Source of the DNA: Deltaproteobacteria bacterium
Lineage (GTDB): Bacteria > Desulfobacterota_B > Binatia > UBA9968
DNA length: 28,890 bases
Reading direction: 5' to 3'
Assembly (NCBI GenBank): GCA_005879255.1
Contig: VBKY01000146.1
Span: forward strand, 5,974-34,863
The notes under the pieces were generated by a model. It was not told the DNA's origin, made no database searches, and was given only the letters and a program-made list of their open reading frames with translations. The translations under genes and the position numbers were made by a program. Positions 24,754 through 28,890 of the stretch are shown here, in pieces (positions within the stretch are counted from its first letter, which is position 1; each line of letters starts with the position of its first letter).

Positions 24754-24975
24754 TTACTTGGCACCGCCGGCTGCCGAGCGCATCACGGGATCGGCGCTCT
24801 CAGACAAGCCCATCGACTTGGTGGAGACCAGCTCCAGGACGTCACTACGGCTGAAGCGCCAGCTGCGCCCGATGCGGTTGCCCGGAATCACGCCTTTTTC
24901 AGCAAGCTTATACACCGTCTTGAGATGTATCTTGAGCAGCGCGGCGACTTCTGAAGGTGTCATGATTTCTTCCAT
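24754..24975 (-). CDS. Helix-turn-helix DNA-binding protein, excisionase/MerR-type (HTH_17)
   Basis: The 73-residue protein starts at ATG 24975, with AAGGAG about 10 bases upstream; ATG 24963 is an alternative. 'MTPSEVAALLKIHLKTVYKLAEKG' is the helix-turn-helix and 'IPGNRIGRSWRFSRSDVLE' the wing strand, the standard pattern of HTH_17 (excisionase family) proteins. These bind DNA as small architectural or regulatory factors, in phage and integrative elements or as chromosomal regulators. No integrase is in the window. The coiled-coil gene follows after about 80 bases. A perfect palindrome sits over the ribosome site, which suggests self-control. Confidence 0.85.
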   Translation of the reverse strand: MEEIMTPSEVAALLKIHLKTVYKLAEKGVIPGNRIGRSWRFSRSDVLELVSTKSMGLSESADPVMRSAAGGAK

Positions 24976-24988
24976 CTGATCATTCTCC

Positions 24989-25003
24989 TTTTGTTAAACA
25001 AAA
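24989..25003. promoter_or_regulatory. Palindrome at the helix-turn-helix gene's ribosome site
   Basis: TTTTGTTAAACAAAA is a perfect 7-base inverted repeat around one central base. It directly adjoins and partly overlaps the AAGGAG site (24986-24991, minus strand) of the HTH gene. Its position suits an operator for autoregulation, or a hairpin over the ribosome site. This role is inference. Confidence 0.4.
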
Positions 25004-25333
25004 TGTCTAGTGACTATTCACCGACTGGGGAGTAGGAGCAGGTCTTATGCCAAACCGCTTTAGAAGTCTCCCTACATTCGATAAGGCTCGATTTTTCCAA
25101 AGATTTCCTTGGCGAGGCGGAAAAATGTAACTAACCACCCAAAAGCGCGACGGTGCACCTACTGCGGACAAAATTGGCCAACTAGTTCGGTTTCGGCCGC
25201 TGGGCGCCTAAAATCGGCAAATTAGACCACTTCCATTGTGAAAGAAAAAGCAAGAGAACTGATGCCGAGGAGTCGCCTTGAAGGCGGGCTAAAGACAATT
25301 TTGACAAAGCCTCTGACGAATCAGTCGCGATTC
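25004..25333. other. Intergenic region, no gene seen
   Basis: About 330 bases lie between the HTH gene start and the UbiD gene stop, both minus strand, so the promoter of the HTH/coiled-coil pair should be here. Short frames at 25182-25397 and 25238-25609 are not gene-like. I see no repeat of note. Confidence 0.4.
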
Positions 25334-26833
25334 TTAATCTCCGCGCCCTCGCCCTTGCGTATGGCACGCCTGGACCTGCGCGAGTTGGCGTTGCCATTTT
25401 GTCGAATATTTTTGTCGCGTTTCGTCGCTGATGGCGCTAGTAGCAGGAAATTTATCGCGCCATTCCCATGGCCGCACTGCTTCGATGATCATCCGCGAGT
25501 TATGGCCCTTTTGCTCGGGCTGGATGATCGGATCAAGAGGGCCGCTCCAAGTGCGCCGGAGAATATCCACGGAAGTTGCCGGGTCGGAACGCGTGGCCAT
25601 TGCCCATAGCACTTCGTTGACATCGGTGATGTCGATGTCGTCGTCCACGACGACGACATAACGCCCTAAATAGGCGCCGGCGTGACACTGGCAGGCAACC
25701 AAGGCAGCCTGCTTTGCGTGACCCGGGTATCGCTGTTTAATCGCCACCACGATCATAAAGCGCTGCGCCGGCGGCGGCAGATAAACGCCCTTAATATCCG
25801 GCACGCCTGCTTGCTCCATCCCATTCCATACGGTCGCGGCACGCAAGCAAGAGCGGTACATGCCGTGGATCGTCGGCTTGAATGGCGCCGCGCCGCAGAT
25901 GATTGGGTCGTTGCGATAGTAAAGCGCTTTGACGCGGACAAAAGGTTCGGCCCGTTGCGCGCTGGCGTAATAGCCGGGCCATTCACCGAAGGGACCCTCC
26001 TGCATGGATTCGCCCGGAATGATTTCTCCTTCGATGACGATCTCCGCATTGGCCGGAAAGTGGAGCCCGGTCAGCGGTCCTTTTATAACGTCAATCGGTT
26101 GGCCGAGCAGTCCGCCGGTCCAATCATACTCGTTCACGCCGAAAGGAACTGCCTGGGACGAGGCGATGAATAACAAGGGATGTTGCCCGAAGGCCATCGC
26201 CACCGGAAAAGACTGGCCGGCCTTCATCGCCTTTTCATAATGCATTTTGCCGTGCTTGCCGGGCGAGATATACAACCCAACCTTATCCTTGTCGTGCAGC
26301 ATGACGCGGTAGCAACCGACGTTCTCGATACCGGATTCAGGATCCCGGGTAATGACAAGATCGGCCGTGCCCAGATAGCGTCCACCGTCGCCCGCGTGCC
26401 AGCGCGGCACGGGAAACTTCGTGAGATCAATTTGATCGCCGCGCTCGACGTTTTCAAACACCGGACCGGTGGAAACGATGTTGGGTTTGATCGGCTGCAT
26501 TGCGCGCAATCGAGCACGCAATGCATCGATCAAAGGAATGGTTTTCAAATCCGCCGGCAAGTTCAGCGTCAACGCCGTGCGCTCCAAAGTTTCGAGCATA
26601 TTCGAAAGTACGCGGCGATTGGGATCAAACCCGGGAACGTTGTCAAAGATGATCGCCGGCGGCGTCGGTATTCTTTCAAGAATGATTTCCGTCAGTGCGC
26701 CGATCTCCAGGTCCCAATGGGCGCCGGAGATATGTTCGAGTTGTTCGAGTCGTTTGACTTCCTTGAGCCAGTCGCGCAGGTCGCAAGGATTCGTCGTGGT
26801 GGGGTTACTTGCCGTCGCGGTCGCCGTCGCCAT
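25334..26833 (-). CDS. UbiD family decarboxylase (prenylated-FMN-dependent)
   Basis: The 499-residue protein starts at ATG 26833, with GAAGGGAG about 6 bases upstream. UbiD enzymes reversibly (de)carboxylate aromatic or unsaturated acids with prenylated FMN. The cofactor and metal site is readable: 'ENVGCYR' gives Asn171 and Arg176, 'SPGKHG' gives His194, and 'EGPFGEWPGYY' gives Glu279 and Glu284. These correspond to Asn168, Arg173, His191, Glu277 and Glu282 of fungal Fdc1. Length fits the family. The N-terminus has a low-complexity Ala/Thr run. The gene starts 30 bases after the stop of the dihydroxyphthalate-decarboxylase-like gene, so it is third in a gentisate-dioxygenase-like/decarboxylase-like/UbiD operon. 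The flavin prenyltransferase UbiX is not in the window. The substrate is probably an aromatic carboxylate (inference). Confidence 0.95.
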   Translation of the reverse strand: MATATATASNPTTTNPCDLRDWLKEVKRLEQLEHISGAHWDLEIGALTEIILERIPTPPAIIFDNVPGFDPNRRVLSNMLETLERTALTLNLPADLKTIPLIDALRARLRAMQPIKPNIVSTGPVFENVERGDQIDLTKFPVPRWHAGDGGRYLGTADLVITRDPESGIENVGCYRVMLHDKDKVGLYISPGKHGKMHYEKAMKAGQSFPVAMAFGQHPLLFIASSQAVPFGVNEYDWTGGLLGQPIDVIKGPLTGLHFPANAEIVIEGEIIPGESMQEGPFGEWPGYYASAQRAEPFVRVKALYYRNDPIICGAAPFKPTIHGMYRSCLRAATVWNGMEQAGVPDIKGVYLPPPAQRFMIVVAIKQRYPGHAKQAALVACQCHAGAYLGRYVVVVDDDIDITDVNEVLWAMATRSDPATSVDILRRTWSGPLDPIIQPEQKGHNSRMIIEAVRPWEWRDKFPATSAISDETRQKYSTKWQRQLAQVQACHTQGRGRGD

Positions 26834-26862
26834 AGGAAACTCCCTTCGATGAACTGCGAATA

Positions 26863-27860
26863 TTACTCGGCCAGCTCGAGTGTGCCTGGATGAAAAATTT
26901 CTTCAGGAGCGATGCTCCTCGCCGTAATGCCCTGGGCGTGGCAGTACTCGAGAAACTTGTCGAGCACATGCCGGTTAGCTTCCAACCCGTAGGCCCAGGG
27001 ATCGGTCTGAAAGATTTGCTGTTCGTCCGCAAGATAATAATTGGGCCAGGCCTCGACGAGACTGGGGATCGCCAGTGTTGCGCCCAGCGTTTTGCCTCCG
27101 CATAAAGACGAAAGAGTTTTTCCGGCAGCTCGGGAAAATTTTTGACCAGGCGCTTTTGCATCGCCATGACATGCATGATCGGCAAGATTTTCGTCTTTCG
27201 AAAATAACTTGCCTCGACCTCGTGGGAGTTCTCGAACAGCTTCCCTACCGAATCGTCGGCGAGCAAAGTCGTAAGCTGTGACTCGGTAACACCCAACGCG
27301 TCGACCTCGCCATCGAAGAGCGCGCGGCAAGCACGCTCGGAGGTATTCCTGCCGCGGTTTTGCATCAATCGAATCATCGAACCGTCGCGCGGCTCGATCG
27401 TCGCGCCGCGATCATGCTCGTCCCAATGATGCATCGACGCGACGTACCATTCGGTTTCTTTCGCCGACACGCCGTATTCGTCGATCAGCATACCGTGCAT
27501 CCAGATCGATGCGGTCTGCACCCAGCGGAGAAAGCCGATCTTCTTCCCGTTCAAATCTGCCGGTCGATTGATGTTCGAATCTTTACGAATAAAAATGAAG
27601 CCATGACGAAACACGCGCGAGGGAAAAACCGGAATCGCGACAAAGTCGGCTTTGTTCCTCGAAGTATAGTAGATCAATTCGCCAAGCGACATCTCGGAAA
27701 CGTCGTACTGTCCTCTGAACATGCCCGAAAACATGCCCGGCACATCCTCTGTCTCAACGATTTCGAATTCGAACCCGGGAATTCCCAACTGACCGCGCAG
27801 GATCGGCAGTACGCCGTCATAGGCGCGGCTCGCGAGTTTAATTTTGCTTGGAGAGCCCAT
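26863..27860 (-). pseudogene. 4,5-dihydroxyphthalate decarboxylase-like protein, frameshifted
   Basis: From ATG 27860 the frame codes a cytoplasmic, signal-less SBP-fold protein: 'MGSPSKIKLASRAYDGV', 'YDVSEMSLGELIYYTSR', 'IPVFPSRVFRHGFIFI', 'ADLNGKKIGFLRW' and 'KILPIMHVMAMQK'. These parallel the intact paralog at 17820-18809. After 'RLYAEAK' near 27090 the family sequence moves to another frame ('TLGATLAIPSLVEAWPNYY', 'TDPWAYGLEANRHVLDK') and ends at TAG 26863. Adding one A to the AAAA run (27090-27093, minus strand) restores a continuous protein of about 332 residues. As given, translation runs on in the wrong frame to 26805. A homopolymer error and a real recent mutation are both possible. 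It lies between the bicupin gene (48-base gap) and UbiD (30-base gap). Confidence 0.82.
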
Positions 27861-27907
27861 GCGTTATCTTCGGCACAAACCACGTCGAAAAGACAAAAAA
27901 GGGAATG

Positions 27908-28890
27908 TTAGGGTGCCAGCTCTTCCCGGTAGAGCTGCAGCGCATCCATCACCGGCCGGTCACTGATCGAAAAAAGAATCGCCTCGTCGTTCGCAAGATT
28001 TTCGTGCCCGTGCCACTGCCAAAGCGGCACGACGAAAGTGTCGCCTTTCTTCCACTCGAGATGGCCTTCGCCTACCTTGGTTCGGCCTTCACCTCTAAAA
28101 ACATGATAAATTGCCGTGCTGGTGTGGCGGTGAAGCCGTGTCGCTTCCCTGGCCTCGAATAATTGCACCTCGCAGGACATCGTCGGATAAGTGTACCCGC
28201 CGCTTGTCGGATTGATATAGCGCAGCAATGCTCCGTCATATGGATCGCGGTCGCCTTCACCCATCATCTTGAGTGCAGCGTAGGTATCCTTCCAGGCGTA
28301 GCGGAACGGAACGCCGCGCAAATGCGTCTCGTCTTTTTTTGGTGCGCGCGCAAATCCCAAACGACTCAGCGACTCGCCGGTTTGACGAGTAATCGATTGT
28401 TCAGGAATTTCCGATTCCTCAAAGAAAAGTATGTTGAGCGACTGAATCAGCGGTCCGTCCAGACCATCCAGCCAGATAATTGGATCTTCAGACTCGTTGT
28501 GATGATCGTGCCAAGTCCAGTTGGGCGTGAGAATCAGGTCGCCCTCTTCCATAAAAAATTTTTCGCCCTCGACCGTCGTGTAGGCCCCCTTGCCCTGCAC
28601 GACGAAGCGAATCGCCGCCATGTTGTGCCGGTGCGCCTTTGCCACCTCGCCAGGATTTACGATTGAGAAAGTCACCTGCAGAGTGTGCGACGTCGACTTG
28701 ATCGGCAGATGCGGGTTCACCACCCGAATGGCGCGCCGCTCGGCCTGCTCGATGCCGATCGTTTCGCTCGCCTTAAGCAAGCCGTCGAGCAACGGCTCCC
28801 AGTTCCAAAGATAGGGCGCCTCCGATGCATGCGACGGCACGCGTGTGCGCCAAACTCCTGAAAGTTGATTCTTTTCCAACTGGCTGTCGA
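27908..28890 (-). CDS. Gentisate 1,2-dioxygenase-like bicupin (5' end outside window)
   Basis: The frame is open from the right edge to a TAA at 27908; the visible part is about 327 residues. A TTG at 28879 could start it, but the open codons beyond ('DSQ') suggest the true start lies outside. There are two cupin domains. The first has 'AKAHRHNMAAIRFVVQGKG' and 'PNWTWHDHHNE', a full set of His ligands for Fe(II). The second has 'RLHRHTSTAIYHVFRGEG' and 'PLWQWHGHEN', also complete. This is the layout of gentisate 1,2-dioxygenase and 1-hydroxy-2-naphthoate or salicylate dioxygenases, which cleave the ring beside a carboxylate. It heads a tight cluster with the dihydroxyphthalate-decarboxylase-like and UbiD genes. 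Ring cleavage is likely; the exact substrate is not determined. Confidence 0.85.
   Translation of the reverse strand, partial: DSQLEKNQLSGVWRTRVPSHASEAPYLWNWEPLLDGLLKASETIGIEQAERRAIRVVNPHLPIKSTSHTLQVTFSIVNPGEVAKAHRHNMAAIRFVVQGKGAYTTVEGEKFFMEEGDLILTPNWTWHDHHNESEDPIIWLDGLDGPLIQSLNILFFEESEIPEQSITRQTGESLSRLGFARAPKKDETHLRGVPFRYAWKDTYAALKMMGEGDRDPYDGALLRYINPTSGGYTYPTMSCEVQLFEAREATRLHRHTSTAIYHVFRGEGRTKVGEGHLEWKKGDTFVVPLWQWHGHENLANDEAILFSISDRPVMDALQLYREELAP

Noticed and set aside
24754..24975. HTH protein taken as proof of a prophage or integrative element
   Set aside because: No integrase, att repeat or phage structural gene is in the window, and HTH_17 proteins are also ordinary regulators.
26180..26893. 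237-codon plus-strand frame
   Set aside because: Antisense to the UbiD gene, whose catalytic residues are all readable on the minus strand.

Overview
The window reads as chromosomal DNA of a GC-rich uncultured bacterium. Its style is paralogous orphan substrate-binding proteins (SBPs), aromatic-ring catabolic enzymes, VOC/cupin proteins and dispersed palindromic intergenic repeats. That resembles soil or subsurface deltaproteobacteria-like, Binatota-like or NC10/Rokubacteria-like metagenome genomes. This placement is an inference from gene style only; no rRNA or tRNA marker is present.

Layout. (1) 1-6662, all minus strand: the 5' part of a UPF0182 membrane protein; a two-domain VOC gene broken by an in-frame TGA; a possible SBP fragment; a small cupin; a secreted family-1-like SBP; and an MFS exporter. 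(2) 6663-12882: a visibly more AT-rich, gene-poor accessory stretch. It holds a membrane-anchored patatin-like phospholipase translationally coupled to a small polytopic membrane protein (plus strand) and an ApeA-like HEPN protein (minus strand). Palindromic MITE-like elements lie at both margins. (3) 12883-20901, minus strand: amidohydrolase, SBP, 4,5-dihydroxyphthalate-decarboxylase-like protein, second SBP, FAD monooxygenase, then malate synthase G. Palindromic repeats sit between several of these genes. (4) 21162-24147, plus strand and divergent: a third SBP and a thiamine-diphosphate enzyme gene carrying a frameshift. (5) 24176-24975, minus strand: an excisionase/MerR-type helix-turn-helix protein and a coiled-coil protein. 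(6) 25334-28890, minus strand: a gentisate-dioxygenase-like bicupin (cut by the window edge), a second dihydroxyphthalate-decarboxylase-like gene with a frameshift, and a UbiD-family decarboxylase.

How the genes may work together (inference). The enzymes suggest breakdown of aromatic carboxylates: amidohydrolase and UbiD decarboxylases, a salicylyl-CoA/anthraniloyl-CoA-type flavin hydroxylase, a gentisate-dioxygenase-like ring-cleavage enzyme, and SBPs for uptake. No ABC permease or ATPase accompanies any of the SBPs.

The most notable points are three otherwise well-conserved catabolic-type genes each broken by one small lesion (nonsense at 3094, minus-1 shifts at about 22823 and 27090); the accessory stretch with patatin and HEPN genes; and inverted 'TGGAGTA' arrays lying directly after two SBP stop codons. 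No CRISPR array, rRNA, tRNA or intact transposase gene was seen.
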